Positions 24,221 to 32,893 of a DNA stretch of 64,000 nt are shown here, piece after piece. The notes beneath the pieces are model-generated. The model worked only from the letters and a program-made list of their open reading frames with translations, ran no database searches and had not been told where the DNA came from. Position 1 is the stretch's first letter; every line of letters starts with the position of its first letter. This DNA comes from Arthrobacter sp. Marseille-P9274 (lineage in GTDB: Bacteria > Actinomycetota > Actinomycetes > Actinomycetales > Micrococcaceae). Location: positions 619,716 through 683,715 of the forward strand of contig NZ_CAMPOV010000003.1 in assembly GCF_946892675.1 (NCBI RefSeq), written 5' to 3'. Both the position numbers and the translations under genes were made by a program.

Positions 24221-24266
24221 CTGCGGAGCCTGACCGGTCGCGCAGCCCGGCGGGGCAAGCCGGAAG

Positions 24267-25166
24267 TCAGGAGCGGCCCGGGCCCTCCCCGGCGTCCTTG
24301 GTGTCCCAGGCCCCCGCAGCCCCGCCGGTCTGCCCGGGACCCTCGGCGCCCTGCCCGGCAGCATCCACGCCGGCCCCGCCGGCGAGCTCGTGGTGCCGGC
24401 GCGGGATGTAGTGCCGCTTCTGGGCCAGCTCCTCCACCAGGCCCATCGGCAGTACCAGCGGCGGCTCGCCGAAGGCCTCCTGCGTGGCGGAGATGACCTT
24501 CCGGCCCATGAAGTGGTTGCCGGCGCCACCCACCACGGCTCCAATGCCGAAGGGCACGGCGCGGCCCAGCATGGCGGCGCCCTGTTTGGCGAGGATCTTC
24601 TTCAGGAACCGCCGGCGCATGCTGTCCACCACGGTTCCGACCATTCCGGACGGCATGCTGGTACCGACAATGTTGCCCCAGGTCTGGCCCTGCTTCTTGC
24701 CTCCGGCCTGGCCCACCAGGTCCCGGATCAGCGCGAGGCCCTCTTCGCCCATGAGAATGGCCATGACCATGGTGCGTGCACGGTCCGGGTTATCAAGGTG
24801 GATTCCGTGCAGTTCAGCGATCGACTGCGCATAAAGGGCCGTGGCCTCGAGGAAGCCCATGGTCGCGACCGCCGACAGGCCGAGTGCCGCGACGGTGCTG
24901 ACGCCGGGCACCAGCGCAGAGCCGCCCACGGCCGCGCCGCCGCCTGTCACAGTCCGCAGATAGTGCTTCTCCAGCATTGCGGTCAATTCCGCGGGCGATG
25001 CCTCCGGGTACCTTCGCCGCAGCCGGTTCAGGTTAGCCAGCACCAGCGGCCGCTGGACATCCAGGGCCTTCATGATCGCGTTGGTCACGTGCGGCTTCGG
25101 GTTACCCTTCGCATCGAACGCCGTGCCCGCCGCCATCCTTATTGCCGGATTGTATTTCCTGGCCAT
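24267..25166 (-). CDS. conserved actinobacterial protein with two hydrophobic segments, possibly EcsC-like
   Basis: 299 residues. Conserved-looking elements are PLVLANLNRLRRRYPEASPA near residue 40, a Gly-rich hydrophobic region (about 75-110: GGGAAVGGSALVPGVSTVAA then a helix with MGFLEATALYAQSIAELHGI), a second glycine-rich helix (about 205-225) and a disordered Gly/Ala tail after 265. The pattern resembles glycine-zipper membrane-associating proteins of the EcsC/DUF697 sort, but the assignment is tentative. AAGGAG precedes the ATG. Function unknown. Confidence 0.7.
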   Translation of the reverse strand: MARKYNPAIRMAAGTAFDAKGNPKPHVTNAIMKALDVQRPLVLANLNRLRRRYPEASPAELTAMLEKHYLRTVTGGGAAVGGSALVPGVSTVAALGLSAVATMGFLEATALYAQSIAELHGIHLDNPDRARTMVMAILMGEEGLALIRDLVGQAGGKKQGQTWGNIVGTSMPSGMVGTVVDSMRRRFLKKILAKQGAAMLGRAVPFGIGAVVGGAGNHFMGRKVISATQEAFGEPPLVLPMGLVEELAQKRHYIPRRHHELAGGAGVDAAGQGAEGPGQTGGAAGAWDTKDAGEGPGRS

Positions 25167-25350
25167 GCGTCTCCTTCGTTCGTGCCTGTCGAGATCAACC
25201 CTAGAACACAGGCCCCCGGCATAACCGAAAACGGCGAATCAGCCCTTCCCGGAACCAAGATAAGTATGCTGAGCACGTAGAAGCACCGCCGATATTACAG
25301 CAGGTCGGGCGCCCGCGGGACCCGGCCGGCCAAGAGAAGGAGCAGTTGCT

Positions 25351-25602
25351 ATGAGGATTGGATCATCGATAGCCCTGATCGCCATCGGCGCAATTCTGGC
25401 GTTTGCCGTCGCCGACGTCGTGGACTTCGTCGACCTGACGCTGGTCGGCTGGATCCTGATGGGAGTGGGCGCCCTCGGCTTGATCATCTCCGTCGTGATG
25501 GCGGGAACCAGCCGCCGCCGCGTGACCGAAAGCCGCCAGCTCAACGATTCGAGAACCGGGGAGACGGTCCGCCGCGACGACGTCCGCGACACCGGCCTCT
25601 AA
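25351..25602 (+). CDS. DUF6458-like small membrane protein
   Basis: 83 residues. Two membrane helices (about 3-25 and 30-50) in the form RIGSSIALIAIGAILAFAV and VGWILMGVGALGLIISVVM, then a charged Arg-rich tail. This matches the small actinobacterial family in which a conserved VGxILMxVGxLGL motif forms the second helix. AAGGAG precedes the ATG. Function unknown. Stands alone between two leftward genes. Confidence 0.85.
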   Translation: MRIGSSIALIAIGAILAFAVADVVDFVDLTLVGWILMGVGALGLIISVVMAGTSRRRVTESRQLNDSRTGETVRRDDVRDTGL

Positions 25603-25631
25603 CGGCACAGGCTCGTAGCGGCTCGGGGGAA

Positions 25632-26255
25632 TCACTGCCCCAGATAGACGCGAAGGAAAAGGCCGATGTCGCGCATTTCCTCCGCGCCGATGTTGTGCCC
25701 CATGCCCGGATAGGTCCTCGCCGTGAGCTGCGTGTGCGCCTCCAGCCATTCGGCCGAATACTGGATCGCATCCCCGTGGATGACAACATCGTCGGCGTCG
25801 CGGCCCCAAAAGAACGGCACGCTGCCGTCCAGCTCATCGGTCAAGGCCAGCAGGTCGTGGTCCAGCACAAAACCGGAAAGCCCGACGGCGGCGCGAAAGG
25901 CCGCGGGACGCAACCGCAGGAGCGTGGTCGCCATCGCCATCCCCTGCGAGAAGCCGAGCAGGCTCACGCTGCGGAAACTGCCGGCCGCGAGAATCGGATC
26001 CAGCCACCCGAACACCCGGTTGGCCGAGCCAACCACCTCGGCGAAGTCCGAGGTCAGGAACGGATCCAGCAGGAACCACCCGTGCTTGCCGCCGACGTCG
26101 AAATGGCCCCGCGGCGCCACCCCGGTGACGTTGGGCGGCAGCACCTCGAACAGCGGCAGCAGCCTCTCCTCGGAGGAACCATAGCCATGGATCATGACCA
26201 GCAAGTTGGTGCCGGCACGCTCTTCGGCCGGGCGGGACCAGACGGCGGTTTCCAT
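25632..26255 (-). CDS. alpha/beta hydrolase, phospholipase/carboxylesterase family
   Basis: 207 residues, a compact single-domain hydrolase: LLVMIHGYGSSEERL oxyanion region, nucleophile elbow LLGFSQGMAMATTLL (Ser near 105), acid in PFFWGRDADDVV, and the catalytic His in YPGMGHNIG. No signal peptide. Such enzymes hydrolyse short acyl esters or lysophospholipids. The gene is 30 bp from the small membrane protein downstream and is preceded on the same strand, 30 bp away, by a small membrane-protein gene, so those two may be cotranscribed. Confidence 0.88.
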   Translation of the reverse strand: METAVWSRPAEERAGTNLLVMIHGYGSSEERLLPLFEVLPPNVTGVAPRGHFDVGGKHGWFLLDPFLTSDFAEVVGSANRVFGWLDPILAAGSFRSVSLLGFSQGMAMATTLLRLRPAAFRAAVGLSGFVLDHDLLALTDELDGSVPFFWGRDADDVVIHGDAIQYSAEWLEAHTQLTARTYPGMGHNIGAEEMRDIGLFLRVYLGQ

Positions 26256-26285
26256 GCACCACTTCTACCATCCGACCAAGCATTG

Positions 26286-26687
26286 TCAGCGCGGCTTGGT
26301 ACTGCCGAGGACGGCGAGCGAGAACGCCACGCCGAGCCCGCTGACGGCCGTCGCCGCGAACTGCGCCGCGGGGCTGCCGGGCATCAGGACCGACAGCGCC
26401 AACTCGAGCGGGAACCACAGCAGCGCCCAGCCGAGCATGGCGAACAGCGGAGCATACCGCTCCCCGCGCGCCATCCCGCGGTAGGCCATGGCCGCGAACA
26501 CCAGCACCACCGCGGCCACGCCGATCATCAGCGCGGCACCATATCCGCCCAGGATGAAGTCCGTCGGGGCGCCCACCAACGCCGCCGCCCCCTGGTCTAT
26601 CCCAATAACCAGAACGACGGCGGCAATCGCCATGAGCAGGACGTTTACCGTCTGCAGCCACAGCAGTCTGCGTATGTCGGACCTCAT
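26286..26687 (-). CDS. hypothetical four-helix membrane protein
   Basis: 133 residues with four hydrophobic segments (about 10-28, 40-62, 75-95 and 105-125) and short basic loops. I recognise no family. It directly precedes the hydrolase gene on the same strand. The start is an ATG at 26687; the ribosome site is weak. Confidence 0.7.
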   Translation of the reverse strand: MRSDIRRLLWLQTVNVLLMAIAAVVLVIGIDQGAAALVGAPTDFILGGYGAALMIGVAAVVLVFAAMAYRGMARGERYAPLFAMLGWALLWFPLELALSVLMPGSPAAQFAATAVSGLGVAFSLAVLGSTKPR

Positions 26688-26734
26688 ACAGCTACCGTAG
26701 CCCGCCGCCCAGGACCCGCTTTTTTGGTTTTATC

Positions 26735-26789
26735 TGTTTTTGTGTTGACTTCCGGTGGGAAACGCAGATAAAGTCGTCAAAACAAACAC
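26735..26789 (+). promoter_or_regulatory. promoter and operator-like inverted repeat of the fructose operon
   Basis: A -35 TTGACT (26745-26750) and -10 GATAAAG (from 26767) at 16-17 bp spacing. GTTTTTGTGTTGAC (26736-26749) and the complement of GTCAAAACAAACAC (26776-26789) agree at 12 of 14 positions, so an AT-rich inverted repeat brackets the promoter, as expected for repression by the DeoR-type protein encoded next. Confidence 0.55.
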
Positions 26790-26844
26790 GTGAGTGACTC
26801 CGGTCACAGCATCGCGACAGTCTTACGGAAGCACTTGGAGAAAC

Positions 26845-27627
26845 ATGTTCGCCGCTGAACGCCACCGCCTGATCGGAGCCCTGGTCGACGCCCGGGGACG
26901 CGTGACGGTCAGCGAGCTGGCGGACAAGTTCGACATCACCAAGGAGACCGTCCGGCGGGACCTCGCGATGCTGGAGGAGCTGAGCCAGCTGCGCCGGGTG
27001 CACGGCGGCGCGGTGGCCGTGCACAAGGCCAGCACCAGCGAGCAGAGCCTGGATACACGCCAGCTGCAGCGGCATGACGAAAAGCTGCGCATCGCGCGCC
27101 GGGCCCTGGCTCTGGTGCCCGCCGGCGCCGCCTCCGCCGTGATTGACGCCGGCACCACCACGGAACTGCTCGCCGAGCTGCTGACGTCGGAGCCGAACGG
27201 CCGCCACGACGAGCTGCTGGTGATCACCCACGCCGTGCCCATCGCCTACCGGATCTCCACCGGCTCGCAGCTCCAGCTCGAGATGGTCGGCGGGCGGGTC
27301 CGCGGCCTCACCAGCGCGGGCATCGGTGCCGCCACCTTGGAGCGGTTCGCGGCCCTGCGCCCGGACATCGCCTTCATCGGGGCCAACGGAATCCATGCCA
27401 GCTTCGGGCTGAGCACACCGGATCCGCTCGAAGCGGCGGTCAAGACTGCCATCGTCCGCTCGGCCCGCCGGGTCGTAGCGCTCATCGATTCCAGCAAGCT
27501 GGACGAGGAAACCCTGGTGCGTTTTGCCGGGCTGGAGGAAATCGACACCTTGATCACAGACAAAGAACCTGCCGGCCCCCTCGCGGGCGCGCTTGAACAA
27601 GCCGACGTAGAGGTCGTGGTCGCATGA
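26845..27627 (+). CDS. fruR: DeoR-family transcriptional regulator of the fructose operon
   Basis: 260 residues. N-terminal winged helix (about 3-58) with ERHRLIGALVDARGRVTVSEL and FDITKETVRRDLAMLEE, then a DeoR sugar-phosphate sensor domain with VIDAGTTTELLAELL, TSAGIGAATLERF and VVALIDSSKL. These proteins usually repress sugar operons and are released by a phosphorylated sugar; here the likely effector is fructose-1-phosphate, by position only. ATG at 26845 has GGAG in place. Its stop overlaps the start of fruK by four bases, so the regulator is cotranscribed with the enzymes it probably controls. Confidence 0.9.
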   Translation: MFAAERHRLIGALVDARGRVTVSELADKFDITKETVRRDLAMLEELSQLRRVHGGAVAVHKASTSEQSLDTRQLQRHDEKLRIARRALALVPAGAASAVIDAGTTTELLAELLTSEPNGRHDELLVITHAVPIAYRISTGSQLQLEMVGGRVRGLTSAGIGAATLERFAALRPDIAFIGANGIHASFGLSTPDPLEAAVKTAIVRSARRVVALIDSSKLDEETLVRFAGLEEIDTLITDKEPAGPLAGALEQADVEVVVA

Positions 27628-28610
27628 TCATCACACTGACAGCCAACCCAAGCCTGGACCGGACGGTCGAACTGACCGGGCCGCTCTCGCGCGGCAGCGT
27701 CCAGCGCGCGGCCTCGGCGTCGCAGCAGGCGGCGGGCAAGGGCGTCAACGTGTCCCGGGCCCTGGCGGCCTCGGGTGCGGAGAGCCTCGCCGTCATCCCC
27801 GGCGATCCGGAGGATCCGGTGGTCGCCGGCCTCCGCCAGGCCGGCCTGGCCCACCTGGCCCTGCCCATCGGCCAGCCCCTGCGCAGCAACATCACGCTGA
27901 CGGAGCCGGACGGGACCACCACGAAGGTCAACGAACCCGGCCCGCTCCTCAACCGGCAGCAGCAGGACCGGCTGGCCGACGCCGTCGTGGCGCAATGCTC
28001 GGGGGCGGCATGGCTGGTCCTCGCCGGATCCCTGCCGCCCGGCGTCCCCGCCGACTTCTACGCGACGCTCACCGCCAAGGTCCGCTCCGAGCTCGGCGTT
28101 GCCGCCCCGCGCATCGCCGTCGACACCTCCGGGGAACCGCTGCGCCAGGTCTATGCGGCAAGCTTCGAGTCCGCCCCGGACCTGGTGAAGCCCAACGCCG
28201 AGGAGCTGGCCGAGCTGGCCGGCATGCACAGCGAGGCCGAACTGGAAGCGTCGCCGGAACTGGCTGCCGCCACCGCGGAGGTCCTGCTCGACCGGGGAAC
28301 CGAGGCCGTCCTGGCGACCCTCGGCGCGAAAGGCGCCGTGCTGGTGACCCGGGACGGCGCCTGGTCCGCGGTCCATCCGCCGGTGGCTGCCCGCAGCACC
28401 GTCGGGGCCGGGGACTCATCCCTGGCCGGCTACCTCCTGGCGGCCACGCGGGGGGATGCCCCCGCCGACTGCCTCCGGCAGGCCGTCGCGCACGGCGCCG
28501 CCGCCGCTTCCCTGCCCGGAACCACCCTACCCTCACTTGAACAGACGAAGCCCGGCTCCGTCGTCGTCACCGCACTGGCTGTCCAGCTCCCGCCGGCAGC
28601 ATCACGCTAA
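27624..28610 (+). CDS. fruK: 1-phosphofructokinase
   Basis: 328 residues of the PfkB family, tagatose/1-phosphofructokinase branch: LTANPSLDRTVEL at the N-terminus, AAGKGVNVSRALAASG substrate loop, and VGAGDSSLAGYLLAA near residue 255 with the catalytic Asp. It converts fructose-1-phosphate from the PTS into fructose-1,6-bisphosphate. ATGA overlap with fruR upstream and 12 bp to the EII gene downstream place it firmly in the operon. Confidence 0.95.
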   Translation: MIITLTANPSLDRTVELTGPLSRGSVQRAASASQQAAGKGVNVSRALAASGAESLAVIPGDPEDPVVAGLRQAGLAHLALPIGQPLRSNITLTEPDGTTTKVNEPGPLLNRQQQDRLADAVVAQCSGAAWLVLAGSLPPGVPADFYATLTAKVRSELGVAAPRIAVDTSGEPLRQVYAASFESAPDLVKPNAEELAELAGMHSEAELEASPELAAATAEVLLDRGTEAVLATLGAKGAVLVTRDGAWSAVHPPVAARSTVGAGDSSLAGYLLAATRGDAPADCLRQAVAHGAAAASLPGTTLPSLEQTKPGSVVVTALAVQLPPAASR

Positions 28611-28622
28611 TAAGGAAGACAC

Positions 28623-30692
28623 ATGTCCCAGCTCATCACCGAACAGCTCGTCACCCTTGACGAGAACCTCGGCACCACCAGCGAGGAAGTCATCCGGCAC
28701 CTGGCCCAGCGCGTGGTCGACACGGGCCGCGCCTCTGCTTTCGAGGGGCTTTACGCCGACGCCGTAGCCCGCGAGCAGAAGACCGCCACGGGCGTGCCCG
28801 GCGGCATCGCCATCCCGCACTGCCGCTCCACAGCGGTGCTGGAGCCGACGCTCGCCATGGCACGACTCGAGCCGCGCGCCGATTTCGGCGCCAAGGACGG
28901 CCCCGCCGACCTGGTCTTCTTCATCGCCGCGCCGGAAGGGGCGGACAAGGAACACCTGCAACTGCTGTCCAAGCTGGCCCGCTCGCTGGTCAAGAAGGAT
29001 TTCACTGCCTCGCTGCGTTCGGCGGTCTCGCCGGCCGAGATCGTGGCCCTGGTCGAGGGCGCCGTCTACCCGGAGAAGGCCCCGGCCACCGCCGCTGCGG
29101 GAACCGGCAGCACGGCCGCCGGCGCGGGCCCCGCCGCTGCAGCCGCTCCCGCCGCCGGCTCAGCACCCGCCGGCGCCGCGGCGGAGCCGGGGACGGCCCG
29201 GACCGCGCAGAAGACGCTGGTCGCCGTCACGGCCTGCCCGACCGGCATCGCCCACACGTACATGGCGGCCGACTCGCTCGCCGCGGCTGCGGAGGAGGCC
29301 GGCATCGGCCTGCAGGTCGAAACCCAGGGCTCCGCCGGCGCCACGCCGCTGGACCCCGCCGTGATCAACGCCGCCGACGCGGTCATCTTCGCCGTCGACG
29401 TGGACGTCCGCGAGAAGGAGCGGTTCGCCGGCAAGCCCGTCATCCAGTCCCCCGTCAAGCGCGCCATCGATGAGCCGGACGTGATGATCCGCGAAGCCCT
29501 GGCCGCGGCGGACAATCCCAACGCCCGCCGCGTCAGCGCCACCGCCGACATCTCCGAGCATGCAGGGGCGGGGGGCGGCGAAAGCTTCGGCGGCAAGCTC
29601 AAGCGTGCGCTGCTGACCGGCGTCAGCTACATGATTCCGTTCGTTGCCGGCGGCGGCCTGCTGATCGCGCTGGGCTTCCTGCTCGGCGGGTACGACATCA
29701 CCGGCGTGGCGGACCAAGTCGTGCTGGAGAACAGCGTGTTCAACCTGCCCGACGGCGGCCTGATGACGTACTTGGGCGCGGTGCTGTTCAAGATCGGCGC
29801 CCTCTCCATGGGCTTCCTGGTCCCGGCGCTGGCCGGCTACATCGCCTATGCCCTGGCGGACCGGCCGGGCATCGCCCCGGGCTTCACCGCCGGCGCCGTC
29901 GCGCTGTTCATGGGCGGCGGTTTCCTCGGCGGCATGGTCGGCGGCCTCATCGCTGGCTTCTTCGCCTACTGGCTCACCACGCTGGCTGCGCCGCGCTGGC
30001 TGCGCGGCCTGATGCCCGTGGTCATCATCCCGCTGCTGGCCTCGATTGTCGCCTCCGGTGCCATGTTCCTCTTCATCGGCGGCCCCATCGCGGCGCTGAC
30101 CCAGGGGCTGAACACTTGGCTGTCCGGCCTGACCGGCACCTCCGCGGCGATCCTGGGTGTCATCCTCGGCCTGATGATGTGCTTCGACCTCGGCGGCCCG
30201 GTGAACAAGGTGGCCTACTCCTTCGCCGTCGCCGGCCTGGGCGCCGGTTCCGCCACTAACCAGGCGCCTTGGATGATCATGGCCGCCGTCATGGCAGCCG
30301 GCATGGTCCCGCCGCTCGCGATGGCCCTGGCCACCGTGCTCGACCGCAGGCGCTTCTCCCTCGCCGAGCGCGAGAACGGCAAGGCGGCCTGGCTGCTGGG
30401 CGCCTCCTTCATTTCCGAAGGCGCCATCCCGTTCGCCGCGGCGGACCCGCTGCGCGTGATCCCGGCCAGCATGGTCGGCGGTGCCGTCACCGGTGCCATC
30501 TGCATGGCGACGGGCGTCACCTCGCAGGCGCCCCACGGCGGGTTGTTCGTTTTCTTCGCCATCGGCAACCTGCTGATGTTCATCGTCGCTATCGTGGTGG
30601 GAACGATCATCTCCGCCCTGGCCGTCGTCGCGCTGAAGCGCTACGCCGTCCGCAAGGAGGCTGCCGCCGAGCCGGCCGCCGTGCCCGCCTGA
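28623..30692 (+). CDS. fruA: fructose PTS enzyme IIABC
   Basis: 689 residues with all three EII parts: IIA (about 1-150) with phosphorylated His66 in GGIAIPHCRS; a 40-residue Ala-rich linker; IIB (about 197-300) with phospho-Cys205 in VTACPTGIAHTYMAAD; and IIC (about 320-680) with GVSYMIPFVAGGGLLIALGF and MMCFDLGGPVNKVAY. It imports fructose and phosphorylates it at C1. Order A-B-C and the alanine linker are common in actinobacteria. Membrane protein, operon neighbour of fruK and ptsI. Confidence 0.96.
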   Translation: MSQLITEQLVTLDENLGTTSEEVIRHLAQRVVDTGRASAFEGLYADAVAREQKTATGVPGGIAIPHCRSTAVLEPTLAMARLEPRADFGAKDGPADLVFFIAAPEGADKEHLQLLSKLARSLVKKDFTASLRSAVSPAEIVALVEGAVYPEKAPATAAAGTGSTAAGAGPAAAAAPAAGSAPAGAAAEPGTARTAQKTLVAVTACPTGIAHTYMAADSLAAAAEEAGIGLQVETQGSAGATPLDPAVINAADAVIFAVDVDVREKERFAGKPVIQSPVKRAIDEPDVMIREALAAADNPNARRVSATADISEHAGAGGGESFGGKLKRALLTGVSYMIPFVAGGGLLIALGFLLGGYDITGVADQVVLENSVFNLPDGGLMTYLGAVLFKIGALSMGFLVPALAGYIAYALADRPGIAPGFTAGAVALFMGGGFLGGMVGGLIAGFFAYWLTTLAAPRWLRGLMPVVIIPLLASIVASGAMFLFIGGPIAALTQGLNTWLSGLTGTSAAILGVILGLMMCFDLGGPVNKVAYSFAVAGLGAGSATNQAPWMIMAAVMAAGMVPPLAMALATVLDRRRFSLAERENGKAAWLLGASFISEGAIPFAAADPLRVIPASMVGGAVTGAICMATGVTSQAPHGGLFVFFAIGNLLMFIVAIVVGTIISALAVVALKRYAVRKEAAAEPAAVPA

Positions 30693-30726
30693 CCGCAGCG
30701 TTCCGAAGAAAAGCAGGAATTCGACA

Positions 30727-32424
30727 GTGAGGTACCCAATGAGCAGCATCACCGGAGCAGGCGTCAGCCCGGGCCGCGTCATCGGCCCCGTGCTGCAGAT
30801 GCCGCCCGCCGTCCCCGAGCCCGATGCCGGCGTCGGCCTCCCGGCGGAGGCGAGCGTCGAGGCCGAGGCCGAACGGCTGAAATCCGCGGCCAAGGCCGTC
30901 CAGACCGGGCTGAAGGCCCGCGCCGCCAACGCCAGCGGCGACGCCGCGGAGGTCCTCAAGGCCACCGCGCTGATGGCGGCCGACCCCATGCTGCTGAAGT
31001 CCGCGGCCAAGCTCCTGGCGGCCGGCCGCAGCACCGAGCGGGCCATCTGGGAAGCGGCCGAGCAGGTGGCGGCGCAGCTGAAGGCGCTCGGCGGCTACAT
31101 GGCCGAACGCGCGGCGGACGTGCTGGATGTGCGGGCCCGGGTCGTGGCGGAGCTGCGCGGCGTCCCGGCGCCGGGCATCCCCGATTCGAATGTCCCGTTC
31201 GTCCTGGCGGCCGACGATCTGGCACCGGCCGACACGGCCACGCTGGACCCGGCCAAGGTCATCGCGCTGGTCACCGCCGGCGGCGGGCCGCAGTCGCACA
31301 CGGCCATCCTCGCCCGCGCGCTCGGCCTGCCCGCCGTCGTCGCCGCCGAAGGCGTCACGTCCATCCCCTCCGGCACCGAAGTGTTCGTGGACGGTTCGGC
31401 CGGCCTCGTGGTGGCCGAACCCGGGGAGACGGAGCGCAGCGCGGCCGCGGCCTGGGCGGCCCGCGGGGCACTGCCCGCCTTTGACGGAACGGGTACGACG
31501 GCGGACGGCCAGTTGGTGCCGCTGCTCTCCAATGTGGGGGACGGGGAGGGTGCGCTGGCCGCGGCCGCCGCCGGAGCCGAAGGCGTGGGGCTGCTGCGCA
31601 CCGAGTTCTGCTTCCTGAACCGCGATGAGGAACCGTCCTTCGAGGAACAGTCCGCCGCGTACAAGGCCGTTTTCGATGCCTTCCCGGGCAAGAAGGTCGT
31701 GGTGCGCACGCTGGACGCCGGCGCCGACAAGCCGCTGCCGTTCCTGACCGACGCCACGGAGCCGAACCCGGCGCTGGGAGTGCGCGGGTACCGCACGGAC
31801 AAGGCGCACCCGGGCGTGCTGCAGCGCCAACTGCAGGCCATCGCCGCGGCCGCCGGCCAAAGCAAAGCCGAGGTCTGGGTCATGGCGCCGATGATCTCGG
31901 CCGCCTCCGAGGCCGCGCACTTCGCCGGACTGTGCGAGGCCGCCGGGCTGAAGACCCCCGGCGTCATGGTGGAGGTGCCGTCCGCGGCCCTGACCGCCGG
32001 CGCCATCCTCGAGGCGGTGGACTTCGCCTCGATCGGCACGAACGACCTGACGCAGTACACGATGGCAGCGGACCGCCAGCTGGGGCCGCTCGCCGAGCTG
32101 ACGGATCCGTGGCAGCCGGCCGTGCTGCAGCTGATCAAGGCCACCGTGGACGGAGCCGCCGCCACCCACCAGCCGCCCAAGCCGGTTGGTGTCTGCGGTG
32201 AGGCAGCCGCGGACCCGGCCCTCGCCGTCGTACTGGTGGGGCTGGGCGTGAACTCGCTCTCGATGAATGCCCGGGCGCTGTCCGGGGTGGCCGCCCTGCT
32301 CAAGACGGTCACGCTGGAGCAGGCCAAGGAGGCGGCCCGGCTGGCCGTCACCGCGGACTCGGCCGAAACGGCCAAGGCCAAGGTCCGCGCCAACCTCCCA
32401 ATGCTCGAAACCCTCGGACTCTAA
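30727..32424 (+). CDS. ptsI: PTS enzyme I, phosphoenolpyruvate-protein phosphotransferase
   Basis: 565 residues (553-561 if the ATG at 30739 is used; AGGA favours the GTG and GAGG the ATG). Active-site His191 lies in TAGGGPQSHTAILARALG. PEP-binding elements follow: GAEGVGLLRTEFCFL, VVVRTLDAGADKPL, ASIGTNDLTQYTMAADR and the Cys motif GVCGEAAADP. It passes phosphate from PEP to HPr. Having EI inside the fructose operon, rather than elsewhere, suggests that PTS capacity in this strain is tied to fructose. Confidence 0.95.
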   Translation: MRYPMSSITGAGVSPGRVIGPVLQMPPAVPEPDAGVGLPAEASVEAEAERLKSAAKAVQTGLKARAANASGDAAEVLKATALMAADPMLLKSAAKLLAAGRSTERAIWEAAEQVAAQLKALGGYMAERAADVLDVRARVVAELRGVPAPGIPDSNVPFVLAADDLAPADTATLDPAKVIALVTAGGGPQSHTAILARALGLPAVVAAEGVTSIPSGTEVFVDGSAGLVVAEPGETERSAAAAWAARGALPAFDGTGTTADGQLVPLLSNVGDGEGALAAAAAGAEGVGLLRTEFCFLNRDEEPSFEEQSAAYKAVFDAFPGKKVVVRTLDAGADKPLPFLTDATEPNPALGVRGYRTDKAHPGVLQRQLQAIAAAAGQSKAEVWVMAPMISAASEAAHFAGLCEAAGLKTPGVMVEVPSAALTAGAILEAVDFASIGTNDLTQYTMAADRQLGPLAELTDPWQPAVLQLIKATVDGAAATHQPPKPVGVCGEAAADPALAVVLVGLGVNSLSMNARALSGVAALLKTVTLEQAKEAARLAVTADSAETAKAKVRANLPMLETLGL

Positions 32425-32439
32425 CAAAAGGAGACAACC

Positions 32440-32718
32440 ATGCCCGAACGTATCGCTACCGTCGCCAGCCGGGTCGGCCTGCACGCCCGCCCCGCCGCCA
32501 TCTTCGCCGAAGCCGCCGCCGAACAGCCCGTCGAGGTCACCATCGGCCTTGAGGGCACGCCGGCGGACGAGGCCCTGGATGCCTCGAGCATCCTGTCGCT
32601 GATGGGCCTGGGCGCCGAGTACGGCGCCAAGGTGGTCCTGCGCGCCGAGGGTGAGGGCGCTGCCGCAGCCCTCGAATCCCTCGCGCAGGTGCTCGAGACG
32701 GACCACGACGCCGAGTAG
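32440..32718 (+). CDS. ptsH: PTS phosphocarrier protein HPr
   Basis: 92 residues. His15 in SRVGLHARPAAIFAE is the phosphoryl carrier. The segment DASSILSLMGLGAEYG corresponds to the region around the regulatory Ser46 of Firmicutes HPr; no HPr kinase gene is nearby and actinobacteria generally lack one. AAAGGAG gives a strong start 15 bp after ptsI. Last gene of the fruR-fruK-fruA-ptsI-ptsH operon. Confidence 0.96.
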   Translation: MPERIATVASRVGLHARPAAIFAEAAAEQPVEVTIGLEGTPADEALDASSILSLMGLGAEYGAKVVLRAEGEGAAAALESLAQVLETDHDAE

Positions 32719-32775
32719 CGGCCGCCCGTCGTCAGCGCCGGACGCGCCGTGCCGGCCCGCTGGCAGCCGCAGCAC

Positions 32776-32821
32776 AGACAGGGGCTCCCCTGGACCTTCC
32801 GGTCCAGGGGAGCCCCTGTCT
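32776..32821 (+). terminator. 21-bp terminator hairpin of the fructose PTS operon
   Basis: Perfect stem 32776-32796 with 32801-32821 around a TTCC loop, starting 57 bp after ptsH. The 3' flank is TAATAG, not a true T-run, but the stem is among the strongest in the window. Confidence 0.8.
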
Positions 32822-32893
32822 AATAGGGAAGCCCGCGGATCAGGCGCGGGACCAGGCTGGCCGCGCCGCCAGCGGACGTCGCTACGGCCTGGG

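Larger units (their letters stand above)
23755..24266. other. 512-bp noncoding gap filled with repeats
   Basis: No believable gene lies here; short open frames on both strands are Pro/Arg-rich and lack ribosome sites. The gap contains a 22-bp inverted repeat with a 72-bp spacer, three copies of a roughly 38-bp direct repeat, and a 15-bp inverted repeat with a 32-bp spacer, listed separately. Confidence 0.7.

Noticed and set aside
24001..24258. 85-codon minus-strand gene in the repeat gap
   Set aside because: It is built from the repeats themselves, is Arg/Pro/Gly-rich and has no ribosome site.
30607..32775. 722-codon minus-strand frame
   Set aside because: Antisense to ptsI and ptsH, both with intact active sites.
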